NCBI RefSeq assembly: GCF_002564005.1
Contig: NZ_PDJG01000001.1
Coordinates: forward strand, 1,612,001 to 1,676,000
DNA: 64,000 nt
Reading direction: 5' to 3'
Source of the DNA: Sanguibacter antarcticus
GTDB taxonomy: Bacteria; Actinomycetota; Actinomycetes; Actinomycetales; Cellulomonadaceae
Shown here: positions 9,808 through 19,090 of the stretch, one piece after another
How positions within the stretch are numbered: the stretch's first letter is position 1
Layout of the letters: each line of letters begins with the position of its first letter
Translations under genes and position numbers: made by a program
The notes under the pieces: model-generated
What the model was told of the DNA's origin: nothing
Databases searched by the model: none
The model's input: only the letters and a program-made list of their open reading frames with translations

Positions 9808-10227
9808 TCAGGAGTACGTGTCCACCGTTCGGGACCCACCCTGCTCAGAGGCGATGAGCTCGTGGCGACGGATGACCTCGTGGACGATGAACGCGCGGAA
9901 CTGCTCGGCGAAGGCAGGGTCGAGCCCTGCCCCCTCGGCGATGCGTGCGAGCGTCTCGATCTGGTGGCTCTCGCGGGCTGGGTCAGCCGGGGCGACGCCG
10001 CCCTCAGCCTTCAGCTCACCGACCCGCTGAGTGCACTTGAAGCGTTCGGCGAGCAGGTGCATGAGTGCCGCGTCGATGTTGTCGATGCTCCCGCGCAGCC
10101 TGAGGATCTCCGCACGGATCGCGGGGTTCTGGGTGGGGTCGTCGAGCGGTGCCCGCTCGGTGGCGGGATCGGGGGCCGAGCCCCCGATCGATGTCACACC
10201 CGTTCCCTGCTCAGGCACTCTTCTCAC
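9808..10227 (-). CDS. Chorismate mutase (AroQ type)
   Basis: Small helical chorismate mutase that makes prephenate for Phe/Tyr synthesis. The core reads [20 protein letters not shown], then [15 protein letters not shown], and the C-terminal helix has the [16 protein letters not shown] segment. Catalytic Arg/Lys/Glu positions of the AroQ fold appear present. The start is uncertain: GTG at 10227 (139 residues) has AAGGA eight bases upstream; GTG at 10218 and 10197 are alternatives. The first two overlap the clpX 3' end, so translation is probably coupled to clpX. Confidence 0.85.
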   Translation of the reverse strand: MRRVPEQGTGVTSIGGSAPDPATERAPLDDPTQNPAIRAEILRLRGSIDNIDAALMHLLAERFKCTQRVGELKAEGGVAPADPARESHQIETLARIAEGAGLDPAFAEQFRAFIVHEVIRRHELIASEQGGSRTVDTYS

Positions 10228-11494
10228 GAGGTGCGTCCTTGGAGCGAGAGTCACGCGGGACGAGCGTGGGATAGACGTTCTCCAGGACGACGGCTCCCGA
10301 GATGACGACCTTCTCGACGTCGTCACGGCTCGGTACCTCGAACATGACCTGCTGGAGGACTTCCTCCATGATGGCGCGCAGCCCGCGTGCACCGGTGCCA
10401 CGCAGGAGAGCCTGGTCCGCGATCGCGGAGACCGCGTCGTCCGTGAACTCCAGCTCGACCCCGTCGATCTCGAACATCCGCTGGTACTGCTTGACGAGGG
10501 CGTTGCGCGGTTCTGTGAGGATCCGGACGAGGGCGCTCTGGTCCAGAGGCGTGACCGTCGTGATGATGGGCACTCGCCCGATGAACTCCGGGATGAGCCC
10601 GAACTTCAGGAGATCCTCCGGCATGACGTCCTCGTACACGCCGGTCTCGTCCGCCGCGGAGTGCAGGGGCGCCCCGAAACCGATGCCGTGCTTGCCTGCG
10701 CGCGACGAGATGATGTCTTCCAGCCCTGCGAAGGCTCCTGCGACGATGAACAGGACGTTCGTCGTATCGATCTGGATGAACTCTTGGTGAGGGTGCTTTC
10801 GACCGCCCTGCGGCGGGACCGAGGCCGTCGTCCCCTCGAGGATCTTCAGGAGCGCCTGCTGGACGCCCTCTCCCGAGACGTCACGAGTGATCGACGGATT
10901 TTCAGACTTCCGTGCGATCTTGTCGACCTCATCGATGTAGATGATGCCGGTCTCGGCCTTCTTGACGTCGTAGTCGGCAGCCTGGATGAGCTTGAGGAGG
11001 ATGTTCTCCACGTCCTCGCCGACGTAGCCGGCTTCCGTCAGCGCGGTGGCGTCGGCGATCGCGAACGGCACGTTGAGCATCTTGGCGAGGGTCTGCGCGA
11101 GATACGTCTTGCCGCAGCCGGTCGGGCCGATGAGCAGGATGTTCGACTTCGCGATCTCGACCTGGCTCGAGTCCTCGCCGACGGACCGCACGCCTTCGCC
11201 GGCCTGGATGCGTTTGTAGTGGTTGTACACAGCGACGGACAGGGACCGCTTCGCGCCGTCCTGCCCGATGATGTACTGCTCGAGGAAGTCGAAGATCGCC
11301 TTGGGCTTCGGCAGCTCGACCATACCGATCTCAGCGGCCTCGGTGAGCTCTTCCTCGATGATCTCGTTGCAGAGGTCAATACACTCGTCGCAGATGTACA
11401 CGCCCGGCCCAGCGATGAGCTTCTTGACCTGCTTCTGGGACTTCCCGCAGAAGGAGCACTTCAGCAGGTCTGCACCGTCACCGATTCGGGTCAC
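10211..11494 (-). CDS. clpX: ATP-dependent Clp protease ATP-binding subunit ClpX
   Basis: 427-residue AAA+ unfoldase that recognises tagged proteins and feeds them to ClpP. The N-terminal zinc-binding domain ([11 protein letters not shown] and [11 protein letters not shown], four cysteines) starts near residue 10. Walker A is [18 protein letters not shown], Walker [12 protein letters not shown], the pore loop GYVGED, and sensor 2 GARGLRA. GTG at 11494 was chosen because AGGAG stands seven bases before it and it gives the standard ClpX N-terminus; an upstream in-frame extension is not family-like. It lies downstream of clpP1-clpP2. Confidence 0.97.
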   Translation of the reverse strand: MTRIGDGADLLKCSFCGKSQKQVKKLIAGPGVYICDECIDLCNEIIEEELTEAAEIGMVELPKPKAIFDFLEQYIIGQDGAKRSLSVAVYNHYKRIQAGEGVRSVGEDSSQVEIAKSNILLIGPTGCGKTYLAQTLAKMLNVPFAIADATALTEAGYVGEDVENILLKLIQAADYDVKKAETGIIYIDEVDKIARKSENPSITRDVSGEGVQQALLKILEGTTASVPPQGGRKHPHQEFIQIDTTNVLFIVAGAFAGLEDIISSRAGKHGIGFGAPLHSAADETGVYEDVMPEDLLKFGLIPEFIGRVPIITTVTPLDQSALVRILTEPRNALVKQYQRMFEIDGVELEFTDDAVSAIADQALLRGTGARGLRAIMEEVLQQVMFEVPSRDDVEKVVISGAVVLENVYPTLVPRDSRSKDAPREKSA

Positions 11495-11547
11495 TGTAGA
11501 TCTCCTCCCGGTCCGCCCCCGGATGGGCCGGATAGACACCTCACGCC

Positions 11548-11570
11548 GTGCGCGCCCTGTGGGCGCGCAC
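11548..11570 (-). terminator. Hairpin between clpP2 and clpX
   Basis: A perfect 10-bp GC-rich stem (11548-11557 with 11561-11570) with a 3-base loop, about 100 bases after the clpP2 stop and 54 bases before the clpX start. It may end or attenuate the clpP1-clpP2 transcript, so clpX would depend on read-through or its own promoter. Confidence 0.5.
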
Positions 11571-11607
11571 CACGGAGAGATGTTCGTTGCATCCATTCCA
11601 CACCACT

Positions 11608-11634
11608 GGAACGCCATTGTCTGTATGGCGCTCC
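11608..11634. repeat. Inverted repeat upstream of clpX
   Basis: GGAACGCCAT (11608-11617) and ATGGCGCTCC (11625-11634) form 10-base arms with one mismatch around seven bases. It lies in the 175-base gap between clpP2 and clpX. It could be an operator for clpX or a second transcript-ending hairpin. Confidence 0.35.
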
Positions 11635-11669
11635 GATGGTACCTGAATCACCCCCGGACTAAAGGGAGA

Positions 11670-12371
11670 TCACGACTTTTTCAGCGTGAGCGCCTTGCGG
11701 CTCTCGAGCACCTGGTCGACGAGTCCATACTCGACAGCCTGCTTCGCGCTGAGAATCTTGTCACGCTCGATGTCCTTGCGCACCTGAGCCTCGTCACGAC
11801 CGGTGTGAAGTGCGATCGTACCCTCGAGCCACTCCCGCATGCGGATGAGCTCGTTGGCGTGGATCTCGATGTCGGACGCCTGCGCGTAGCCGCCACCTTC
11901 CATCGCCGGCTGGTGGATGAGGACCCGAGCGTTCGGGAGCGCCAGCCGCTTGCCGGGAGCGCCTGCTGCGAGGAGCACGGCCGCCGCTGATGCGGCCTGG
12001 CCGAGGCAGACGGTCTGGATCTGCGACGTGATGTACTGCATCGTGTCGTAGATGGCGGTCATCGCCGTGAACGAGCCACCAGGCGAGTTGATGTAGAGGA
12101 TGATGTCGCGGTTCGGCTCTTGGCTCTCCAGCACGAGGAGCTGCGCCATGACGTCGTCTGCCGATGCGTCGTCGACCTGGACGCCGAGGAAGATGATGCG
12201 GTCCTCGAAGAGCTTCGTGTAGGGGTCTTGACGCTTGAAGCCGTAGGCGGTGCGCTCCTCGAACTGCGGGAGGACGTAGCGGGACGACGGTGCGCCGTAG
12301 GGCATCGCCCGACCGCCGGCGCCGGCGAGGCGCTGTGCGGTCGAGATGAACTGGGACTCAATGCTGCTCAT
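11670..12371 (-). CDS. clpP2: ATP-dependent Clp protease proteolytic subunit ClpP2
   Basis: Serine protease subunit, 233 residues. The catalytic Ser lies in [15 protein letters not shown], His in [12 protein letters not shown], and Asp in the [10 protein letters not shown] segment. The long N-terminus ([15 protein letters not shown]..., about 35 residues before the core) and the [13 protein letters not shown] helix are ClpP2-like. In actinobacteria ClpP1 and ClpP2 form a mixed double ring. ATG at 12371 has GAGGAG seven bases upstream. The gene follows clpP1 with 40 bp between them. Confidence 0.95.
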   Translation of the reverse strand: MSSIESQFISTAQRLAGAGGRAMPYGAPSSRYVLPQFEERTAYGFKRQDPYTKLFEDRIIFLGVQVDDASADDVMAQLLVLESQEPNRDIILYINSPGGSFTAMTAIYDTMQYITSQIQTVCLGQAASAAAVLLAAGAPGKRLALPNARVLIHQPAMEGGGYAQASDIEIHANELIRMREWLEGTIALHTGRDEAQVRKDIERDKILSAKQAVEYGLVDQVLESRKALTLKKS

Positions 12372-12411
12372 GCGGTTGCTCCTCGATGTCTCAACAGTTG
12401 CGTACGCGGGC

Positions 12412-13035
12412 TCAAGACGTCGCGGTGCCGCCACCGCCGGCTACCGAGCCTGCGTGGGTCACCACGTGGTCGATGAAGCCGTACTCGAGAGCCTCAGGAG
12501 CCGTGAACCAGCGGTCACGGTCGGAGTCGGTGTGGATCTGCTCGACGGTCTTGCCGGTCTGGCTGGCGATGAGCTCGGCGAGGACACGCTTCATGTGCAG
12601 GATGAGCTCGGCGTTGATCCGGACGTCGGTGGCTGTGCCGCCGATGCCTCCGGAGGGCTGGTGCATCATGACGCGTGCGTGCGGGGTCGCGTAACGCTTG
12701 CCCTTGGCCCCGGAGGAGAGCAGGAACTGGCCCATGGATGCGGCCATCCCCATCCCGACGGTCGCGACGTCCGGCTGGATGAACTGCATCGTGTCGTAGA
12801 TCGCCATCCCGGCGGTGATGGAGCCGCCCGGGGAGTTGATGTAGAGGTAGATGTCCTTCTCGGGGTCCTCGGCCGCGAGCAGCATCATCTGTGCGCAGAT
12901 CGCGTTCGCGTTCTCGTCGCGGACCTCTGACCCGAGCCAGATGATCCGCTCCTTGAGGAGCCTGTTGTAGATGCTGTCGTTCAAACCTAGTCCGGCCACA
13001 TCACCGCGCGCTGCCATCGGCATCTGCTCGTTCAC
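12412..13035 (-). CDS. clpP1: ATP-dependent Clp protease proteolytic subunit ClpP1
   Basis: 207-residue proteolytic subunit. Catalytic residues lie in [14 protein letters not shown] (Ser), [11 protein letters not shown] (His) and [16 protein letters not shown] (Asp). [15 protein letters not shown] is the conserved oxyanion-region strand. GTG at 13035 was chosen because GGGAG precedes it by five bases; ATG at 13047 is an alternative. First gene of the clpP1-clpP2(-clpX) run, separated from tig by a 194-base gap holding a terminator and a ClgR-like box. Confidence 0.95.
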   Translation of the reverse strand: MNEQMPMAARGDVAGLGLNDSIYNRLLKERIIWLGSEVRDENANAICAQMMLLAAEDPEKDIYLYINSPGGSITAGMAIYDTMQFIQPDVATVGMGMAASMGQFLLSSGAKGKRYATPHARVMMHQPSGGIGGTATDVRINAELILHMKRVLAELIASQTGKTVEQIHTDSDRDRWFTAPEALEYGFIDHVVTHAGSVAGGGGTATS

Positions 13036-13121
13036 GCCATCTCCCATCGCTTCACTGCTTGCTGTGCGTTGCAGTGACCCTAACGCGCAACACACCCTTG
13101 CTTCGTCCCTGAACGGCAGTG

Positions 13122-13138
13122 TTTCGCTTTGGGCGCAG
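13122..13138. promoter_or_regulatory. Candidate ClgR box upstream of clpP1P2
   Basis: CGCT-TTGG-GCGCAG at 13125-13138 matches the known actinobacterial ClgR core CGCT-N4-GCGNAC at all but the last base. It lies about 90 bases upstream of the clpP1 start. ClgR is known to activate clpP1P2 in corynebacteria and Streptomyces; its use here is inference. Confidence 0.45.
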
Positions 13139-13178
13139 TCTGCGGCCGCTGTTCATCCAGGCGGGTGGAGGACCGACG

Positions 13179-13214
13179 ACGACGGCCCCCGCCTCGAGAG
13201 GCAGGGGCCGTCGT
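13179..13214 (-). terminator. tig terminator
   Basis: ACGACGGCCCC (from 13179) pairs with GGGGCCGTCGT (to 13214), and the interior adds GCCTC/GAGGC, giving a nearly continuous stem of about 16 bp. It begins 15 bases after the tig stop on the minus strand. Confidence 0.8.
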
Positions 13215-13229
13215 GACGTGCAACCGGTG

Positions 13230-14597
13230 TCAGGCCTTCTCGTCGGCCTCGACGACAGCGGCGTCCTCGGTCTCGTCCGAGGCGACCGTCTCGTCGGCGG
13301 CGACAGCCACGGCGGCGTCGTCCTCGTCCGAGCCGATGAAGTCCGAGAGGTCCACGTCGGCGCCCGCGCCGTCGAGGATCGTGACCTGGCGGAGCGCGAC
13401 GGCCAGGGCCTTGGACCGAGCGACCTCGCCGACCATGGCCGGGATCTGGCCGTTCTCGTCGATCGTCTTGATGAACGTGTTCGCGTCCATGCCGTACTGG
13501 CGGCTCGCGTTGACGAGGTAGTCGAGGAGCTCGTTCTGAGCGACCTTGATCTCGAGCTGCTCAGCGAGGATGTCGAGCACGATCTGGTTCTTCAGCGCGG
13601 TCTCCGTCTGCTCGGTGACCTCGGTGCGGTGCTCTGCGTCTTCGAGGCGGCCTTCGCCCTCGAGGTGACGGACGACCTCGGCCTCGATCACGCCGGCAGG
13701 CAAGGGGACGTCGCCCTTCGTGAGCTCCTCGAGGAGGAGGTCACGGGCCTGGACGGCCTGGTTGGAGGACTTGATGTTCGCGGCCTGCTCGCGCAGGTCG
13801 GCGGTCAGCTCCTCGAGGGTGTCGAACTCGCTGGCGAGCTGGGCGAAGTCGTCGTCCGCCTCGGGGAGGTCACGCTGCTTGACGGTCGTCGCGACCACCG
13901 TGACGTCAGCGTCGGCGCCCTCGTGCTCGCCACCGGCGAGCGGAGCGACGAACGTGGTCGTCTCACCAGCGGACAGTCCCGTGAGCGCCTCGTCGAGGCC
14001 TTCGAGCATGTTGCCCGAGCCGATCTGGTAGGAGACGCCCGAGACGCTGTCGACCTCGTCGCCGGCGACCTTGGCCGTCAGGTCGAGCACGACGAAGTCG
14101 CCGTCGACCGCGGGACGGTCGACGCCCACGAGAGTGCCGAAGCGCTCACGGAGCGCGTCGAGGCGCTCTTGGACGTCGTCGTCGGTGACCTCGAGGTCGT
14201 CGACCGTGACGGTGATCCCGGAGAGCTCGGGGAGCTCGACCTCGGGACGGACCTCCACCTCGGCGGTGAAGTGCAGCTCGCCTTCGGTGCCGTCGAGGTC
14301 GGGGACCTTGATGACCTCGACCTCGGGCTGACCGAGCGGGCGGAGGTTGGTCTCGGTCACGGCCTGGCGGTAGAAGCCGGACAGCGACTCGTTGATCGCG
14401 TGCTCGAGGACCGCACCGCGGCCGACGCGCTGGTCGACGATGCGTGCGGGGATCTTGCCCTTGCGGAAGCCCGGGACGGTGATCTGCTCAGCGATGTGCT
14501 TGTAGGCATGATCGATGCTCGGCTTGAGCTCGTCGTATTCCACCTCGACGGTCAGCTTGACCTTGGTCGGGTCCAGGGTCTCGACGGCGCTCTTCAC
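13230..14597 (-). CDS. tig: Trigger factor (ribosome-associated chaperone/PPIase)
   Basis: 455-residue chaperone. The N-terminal ribosome-binding signature ITVPGFRKGKIPARIVD lies near residue 40 (the GFRKGK loop). A FKBP-type PPIase domain follows (GDFVVLDLTAKV... near residue 165), then the helical C-terminal arms and an acidic tail rich in Asp, Glu and Ala. GTG at 14597 gives VKSAVETLDPTKVKLTVEV, the normal family N-terminus, with GGAG nine bases upstream. A typical actinobacterial position before clpP1-clpP2-clpX. Confidence 0.95.
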   Translation of the reverse strand: MKSAVETLDPTKVKLTVEVEYDELKPSIDHAYKHIAEQITVPGFRKGKIPARIVDQRVGRGAVLEHAINESLSGFYRQAVTETNLRPLGQPEVEVIKVPDLDGTEGELHFTAEVEVRPEVELPELSGITVTVDDLEVTDDDVQERLDALRERFGTLVGVDRPAVDGDFVVLDLTAKVAGDEVDSVSGVSYQIGSGNMLEGLDEALTGLSAGETTTFVAPLAGGEHEGADADVTVVATTVKQRDLPEADDDFAQLASEFDTLEELTADLREQAANIKSSNQAVQARDLLLEELTKGDVPLPAGVIEAEVVRHLEGEGRLEDAEHRTEVTEQTETALKNQIVLDILAEQLEIKVAQNELLDYLVNASRQYGMDANTFIKTIDENGQIPAMVGEVARSKALAVALRQVTILDGAGADVDLSDFIGSDEDDAAVAVAADETVASDETEDAAVVEADEKA

Positions 14598-14792
14598 TTC
14601 GATGATCTCCAACTGATTGGTGGCGTGCCGAGTGCCCGGCACGGACAATTCTGAGCTTCTCGGGTCTCGCGGGAACGACTGTCGCGTCGCAGCGACGCTG
14701 CTCCCCCTCGTGGGCCACGGAGCACCCACGAGCGACCAGTAGATGGTACGCCACAGGGCCGCGTCCTATCGAACGCAGCCCTGTGATCATCG

Positions 14793-14866
14793 TCGGGGTG
14801 ACAGGATTCGAACCTGCGACCTTCCGGCCCCAAACCGGACGCGCTACCAACCTGCGCCACACCCCG
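14793..14866 (-). tRNA. tRNA-Pro (anticodon TGG)
   Basis: On the minus strand the 7-bp acceptor stem CGGGGTG/CACCCCG closes the cloverleaf. The anticodon stem TCCGG/CCGGA frames the loop TTTGGGG with TGG at 34-36. The T-arm GTTCGAATC is standard. CCA is not encoded. Confidence 0.95.
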
Positions 14867-15033
14867 ATGCTCGTGCATCGTCCAGACGACGCGACGGAGC
14901 AAGTGTAGTGGTCGCCAAGCAGTGCTGCGCGCGCCACCACGACCCACGAGCCCCGCGCGCCACCCACCCAAAACATTTGCTAAGGTTGCTCCCGCTGCGT
15001 CGACCACGGGAGAGCTGTGGGACGGAGCACCAA

Positions 15034-15107
15034 GCGGGCGTAGCTTAGTGGTAAAGCCTCAGTCTTCCAAACTGATGATGCGAGTTCGATTCTCGTCGCC
15101 CGCTCCA
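15034..15107 (+). tRNA. tRNA-Gly (anticodon TCC)
   Basis: Acceptor stem GCGGGCG/CGCCCGC, D-arm GCTTAGTGGTAAAGC, anticodon loop CTTCCAA with TCC, T-arm GAGTTCGATTCTC and an encoded CCA at 15105-15107. A TAAGGT hexamer at 14981-14986 could be its -10 element. It is divergent from tRNA-Pro. Confidence 0.95.
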
Positions 15108-15187
15108 CCTCGTTGATCTGCTGGAATCCTCGCCGCAGACACATCAAGAACACTCCCTCGTCCACGATCGAGGGATACCCTTCGCAG

Positions 15188-16540
15188 ATGCGTTCGCGGT
15201 TTCTACGTGCCCGAGAGTCCTTCTGGTTCATCCCCGCCCTCAGCGGCGCCGGGGCAGTTCTCCTCGCCCTCGCGCTCATCGAGGTCGACCGGATCCTGCA
15301 GGCCGACGGCGTCCGGTCGATACCGCTCGTGGCAGACCTCTCCGCGACCGGCGGGCGCGCGATCCTCGCCGCGATCGGCGGAACCATGCTCGGTGTCGCG
15401 GCCACCTCGTTCTCCATCACGATCTCGGTCCTGGCGACGACGTCCTCGACCTACGGGCCGCGCCTCGTCCGCAACTTCATGGCGGACCGCGGGAACCAGG
15501 TCGTCCTCGCGGTGCACACGTCGACGTTCCTCTACTCGCTCGTCGTGCTCCGTGCTGTGCGCACCGAGCAAGACTCGACCGTCGCGTTCGTCCCGAGCGT
15601 CGCCGTCAGCGTCGCGGTCCTCCTCGCGACGTGCGGTGTCGCTGTGCTCGTGTACTTCATCCACCACATCGCGAGCTCCGTCCAGGTGACGACGCTGCAG
15701 AGCCGCGTCCTCGCCGAGCTGCTCGACGTCGTCGACCTCGTCTATCCCGACGAGCCAGCACGCGAGACCACGAAGGACAGCGTGCCGGACGTCACCACGA
15801 CCGACGAGACTTTCAGGGCCACGTCGCCGGGATACGTCCAGCACGTCGACCTGAGGAAGCTCGTCTCGGCAGCACGGTCCGCCGACGTGGTCGTGCGCGT
15901 CCTGGCGACGCCGGGAGCCTACGTCCTTGCGGGGCAGCCGATCGCCGAGTCGATCGTCGACGCACGGCACGAGCACGCGCACCCGTCGGCGCCTCGTGGA
16001 GGGTCGACGACGTCGCTGGCGTCGGCGGTCGCGTCTGCGTTCACCGTCGCGACGCCTCGGACGCCGCACCAGGATCTCCGGTACGCCGCGCAAGGGCTCG
16101 TCGAGATCGGCATCCGTGGTCTCGCCGCAGGCACGAACGACCCGTACACGTGCGTCTCGGCGATCGACGCCCTCAGCGTCGCCCTGACGACACTGTGCTC
16201 GCGCCCGGCCAGACCGGACGAGCACGCCGACGACGAGCACCGGCTCCGCGTGCTGTGCACCTGGCCGACCCCGGCCGAGGTGCTCGCCGACGTCTTCCTC
16301 GCGCTGCGCACCTACTCGATGGACCACCCGCTCGTCGTCCGCGCGGGGGTGGAGCTCATCGACCGGCTCGAACCGGTCACCACGGGCGAGACACGGCGCG
16401 CGCTGCGCCTCGAGACGGAGGCCTTCCACGACGCCTATCTCGCGACCCAGCCACCAGCATTCGACGCAGGCCCCGTCCTCACGGCTCTCGGCGCCGTCCG
16501 GCTGAGGTTGTCAGACCACCCCGTGCCGCGTTCGCCCTGA
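15188..16540 (+). CDS. DUF2254-family membrane protein
   Basis: 450 residues. The N-terminal half has several membrane segments: FIPALSGAGAVLLALALIEV, a segment in AILAAIGGTMLGVAATSFSI, one around LAVHTSTFLYSLVVLRAV, and VAVSVAVLLATCGVAVLVYF. The signature DPYTCVSAIDAL and GLAAGTNDP region in the soluble C-terminal part fits DUF2254, a conserved family of unknown function. ATG at 15188 was chosen because the arginine-rich MRSRFLRARESFWF start suits an inner-membrane protein; the ribosome-binding site is weak. Confidence 0.8.
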   Translation: MRSRFLRARESFWFIPALSGAGAVLLALALIEVDRILQADGVRSIPLVADLSATGGRAILAAIGGTMLGVAATSFSITISVLATTSSTYGPRLVRNFMADRGNQVVLAVHTSTFLYSLVVLRAVRTEQDSTVAFVPSVAVSVAVLLATCGVAVLVYFIHHIASSVQVTTLQSRVLAELLDVVDLVYPDEPARETTKDSVPDVTTTDETFRATSPGYVQHVDLRKLVSAARSADVVVRVLATPGAYVLAGQPIAESIVDARHEHAHPSAPRGGSTTSLASAVASAFTVATPRTPHQDLRYAAQGLVEIGIRGLAAGTNDPYTCVSAIDALSVALTTLCSRPARPDEHADDEHRLRVLCTWPTPAEVLADVFLALRTYSMDHPLVVRAGVELIDRLEPVTTGETRRALRLETEAFHDAYLATQPPAFDAGPVLTALGAVRLRLSDHPVPRSP

Positions 16541-16560
16541 GCGTGGAGCGGGCCTGGACG

Positions 16561-16589
16561 TTGCATGCCACGCGTACCGTGGATACAGT
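16561..16589 (+). promoter_or_regulatory. Sigma-70-type promoter of the cysteine module
   Basis: TTGCAT (16561-16566) and TACAGT (16584-16589) are separated by exactly 17 bases. The predicted start near 16596 leaves about 60 bases before the leader-peptide start codon. Confidence 0.5.
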
Positions 16590-16654
16590 CGGTCTGACAG
16601 CATCCGGAGCGCATCCTTGCGCGACGGAGCGACGCGACGACGAGAGGAAGCGCA

Positions 16655-16735
16655 GTGAGCCTGCAGGTCATCATCCCGACCCGCCCCGCGCTCGTCCTGT
16701 GCACCCGTCGCCCCGCGTGCTGTCGGTGTCTCTAG
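16655..16735 (+). CDS. Cysteine-rich leader peptide upstream of cysK
   Basis: A 26-codon ORF starting with GTG, with AGGA six bases upstream and a TAG stop at 16733. Cysteines fall at positions 16, 22, 23 and 25, ending in the run ACCRCL just before the stop. Four Cys in 26 residues, three of them packed next to the stop, directly before cysK, is the arrangement expected of a leader peptide whose translation senses Cys-tRNA supply. Polycysteine leader ORFs before sulfur genes are known from mycobacteria. The regulatory role here is inferred. Confidence 0.7.
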   Translation: MSLQVIIPTRPALVLCTRRPACCRCL

Positions 16736-16933
16736 AGCGTTGACCCGCGACCGCCTCGCGCGCGTCCCGTCAATGCTCCACACCCCCGTGGTCGCCTCGC
16801 GCCACCACCCTGACCGATCTTCCGCGCGCCCTCTGCGGCGCCCGGCGTCGCTCAGCAGCACCCCCTCCTCCCCCGTCGCACCGGCGTCACCCCCACCTGG
16901 TCTCAGCGACCACCCCAGAAAAGGACCCCACCC
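16736..16933 (+). promoter_or_regulatory. Leader region between Cys leader peptide and cysK
   Basis: 198 bases without a gene. TTGAC (16741) and GTCAA (16769-16773) can close a stem around GC-rich sequence just after the leader stop. A TGGTC/GACCA hairpin stands just before the cysK ribosome-binding site (AAAAGGA). A pyrimidine-rich CCTCCTCCC stretch near 16865 could mask purine-rich sites. Together this could switch cysK expression according to ribosome position on the leader. No fold was computed. Confidence 0.35.
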
Positions 16934-17869
<936 letters not shown>

Positions 17870-17875
17870 CCGTCT

Positions 17876-17909
17876 CGTGGTGGGGCTGCCGGTTCGCCGC
17901 CCCACCACG
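17876..17909 (+). terminator. Hairpin between cysK and cysE
   Basis: Perfect 11-bp stem (17876-17886 with 17899-17909) around a 12-base loop, six bases after the cysK stop. It would uncouple cysE from cysK or set their ratio by partial read-through. Confidence 0.65.
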
Positions 17910-17987
17910 ACCGCACCATCACAGCCACGACGGCGAACGCGCCGCACCCGTCTGCACCGCTCACCACACCGACAGGACACCCAGGGC

Positions 17988-18572
17988 ATGACACGAGTAC
18001 AGGCCGCATGGCAGCTCCTGCGGGAGGACCTCAATGCTGCGCTCGATCGCGACCCGGCCGCGCGAGGCGTTCTCGAGGTCGCTCTCGCCTACCCCGGTGT
18101 GCACGCGCTCTGGGCGCATCGCCTCACGCACCGGATGTGGAATCACCCCGGTCTGCGCCTCCCGGCGCGGCTCATCTCTCAGGCGACCCGTTCGGCCACC
18201 GGCATCGAGATCCACCCCGCAGCGACGCTCGGTCGACGCCTGTTCATCGACCACGGCATGGGGGTCGTCATCGGGGAGACGGCCGTCGTCGGTGACGACG
18301 TGACCCTCTTCCACAACACGACGCTCGGTGGGCGGTCCATGTCGCACGGCAAGCGTCACCCGACCCTCGGCGACCGGGTCGTCGTCGGCGCCGGCGCGAA
18401 GGTGCTCGGTGCGGTGTGGATCGGCGACGACGCGCAGATCGGGGCGAACGCTGTCGTCGTCAAGGACGTCTCCGCGGGCGACGTCGCGGTCGGTGTGCCG
18501 GCGAGGTCCACGTCTCGGCCGGCGTCGTCGCCCGCTGTCGAGCACTGCGAGGACCCGGCGATCTTCATCTAG
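17988..18572 (+). CDS. cysE: Serine O-acetyltransferase
   Basis: 194-residue short form of CysE, a left-handed beta-helix enzyme using acetyl-CoA to make O-acetylserine for CysK. The N-terminal helical part (LLREDLNAALDRDPAARG) is followed by hexapeptide repeats: GIEIHPAATLGRRLFIDHGMGVVIGETA, GDDVTLFHNTTLGG and GANAVVVKDV, with the conserved His-Asp of the FIDHGMG loop. ATG at 17988 is the family-like start; upstream codons are not conserved in character. A 19-bp terminator follows. Confidence 0.94.
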   Translation: MTRVQAAWQLLREDLNAALDRDPAARGVLEVALAYPGVHALWAHRLTHRMWNHPGLRLPARLISQATRSATGIEIHPAATLGRRLFIDHGMGVVIGETAVVGDDVTLFHNTTLGGRSMSHGKRHPTLGDRVVVGAGAKVLGAVWIGDDAQIGANAVVVKDVSAGDVAVGVPARSTSRPASSPAVEHCEDPAIFI

Positions 18573-18624
18573 GCCGGTGGTCGTCGTCGAGGGACGGCAT
18601 CATGACGAGACGCACGAGAGAACG

Positions 18625-18667
18625 ACGAGAGCGGACCAGGTGCACCGAGCACCTGGTCCGCTCTCGT
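18625..18667 (+). terminator. cysE terminator
   Basis: Perfect 19-bp stem (18625-18643 with 18649-18667) with a 5-base loop, about 50 bases after the cysE stop. One of the strongest hairpins in the window. Confidence 0.85.
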
Positions 18668-18719
18668 GTGCGGCCGGGGTCACTGGTGAACACTCCCTGC
18701 TTGTGCGCATTGGACTAGA

Positions 18720-18730
18720 ACAACTATTGT
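18720..18730 (+). promoter_or_regulatory. Palindrome/-10 element before the GntR gene
   Basis: ACAA-CTA-TTGT is an exact small palindrome. TATTGT (18725-18730) inside it stands seven bases before the GTG start at 18737, which suggests a leaderless transcript with the operator over the -10 element. Autoregulation by the GntR protein is inference. Confidence 0.4.
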
Positions 18731-18736
18731 AAGACT

Positions 18737-19090
18737 GTGCTCTTCCGAATCGACCCCGCATCCCCCGAGCCCCTCTTCGCCCAGCTCGCGAGCCAGGTGC
18801 GGCTGGCAGCCGCCCGAGCCGACCTTCAGCCCGGAGAACGGCTCCCGGCCGCGCGCGACCTGGCCGACTCCCTCGGCCTCAACGTCCACACCGTGCTGCA
18901 CGCCTACCAGGACCTGCGCGACGAGGGACTCATCGACCTGCGCCGCGGTCGCGGCGCCGTCCTCACCGAGCGCGCCGGCGCAGACTACGCCGCGCTCCGA
19001 GCAGCGCTCGCCGTCGTCGCCCACGAGGCCCACGTCCTCCACCTCTCCCCCGAGACCACGCTCGCCCTGCTCAAGGAGACCCTCGCATGA
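18737..19090 (+). CDS. GntR-family transcriptional regulator, short YtrA-like
   Basis: 117 residues. A winged-helix GntR domain fills residues 1-75: PLFAQLASQVRLAAARADL, GERLPAARDLADSLGLN and TVLHAYQDLRDEGLIDLRRG with the wing. The remaining 40 residues are too few for a FadR- or HutC-type ligand domain, which is the YtrA pattern. Start GTG at 18737, probably leaderless. Its stop overlaps the ATG of the next gene (4-base ATGA), so it likely controls its own operon with the DUF1648 membrane protein. Confidence 0.85.
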   Translation: MLFRIDPASPEPLFAQLASQVRLAAARADLQPGERLPAARDLADSLGLNVHTVLHAYQDLRDEGLIDLRRGRGAVLTERAGADYAALRAALAVVAHEAHVLHLSPETTLALLKETLA

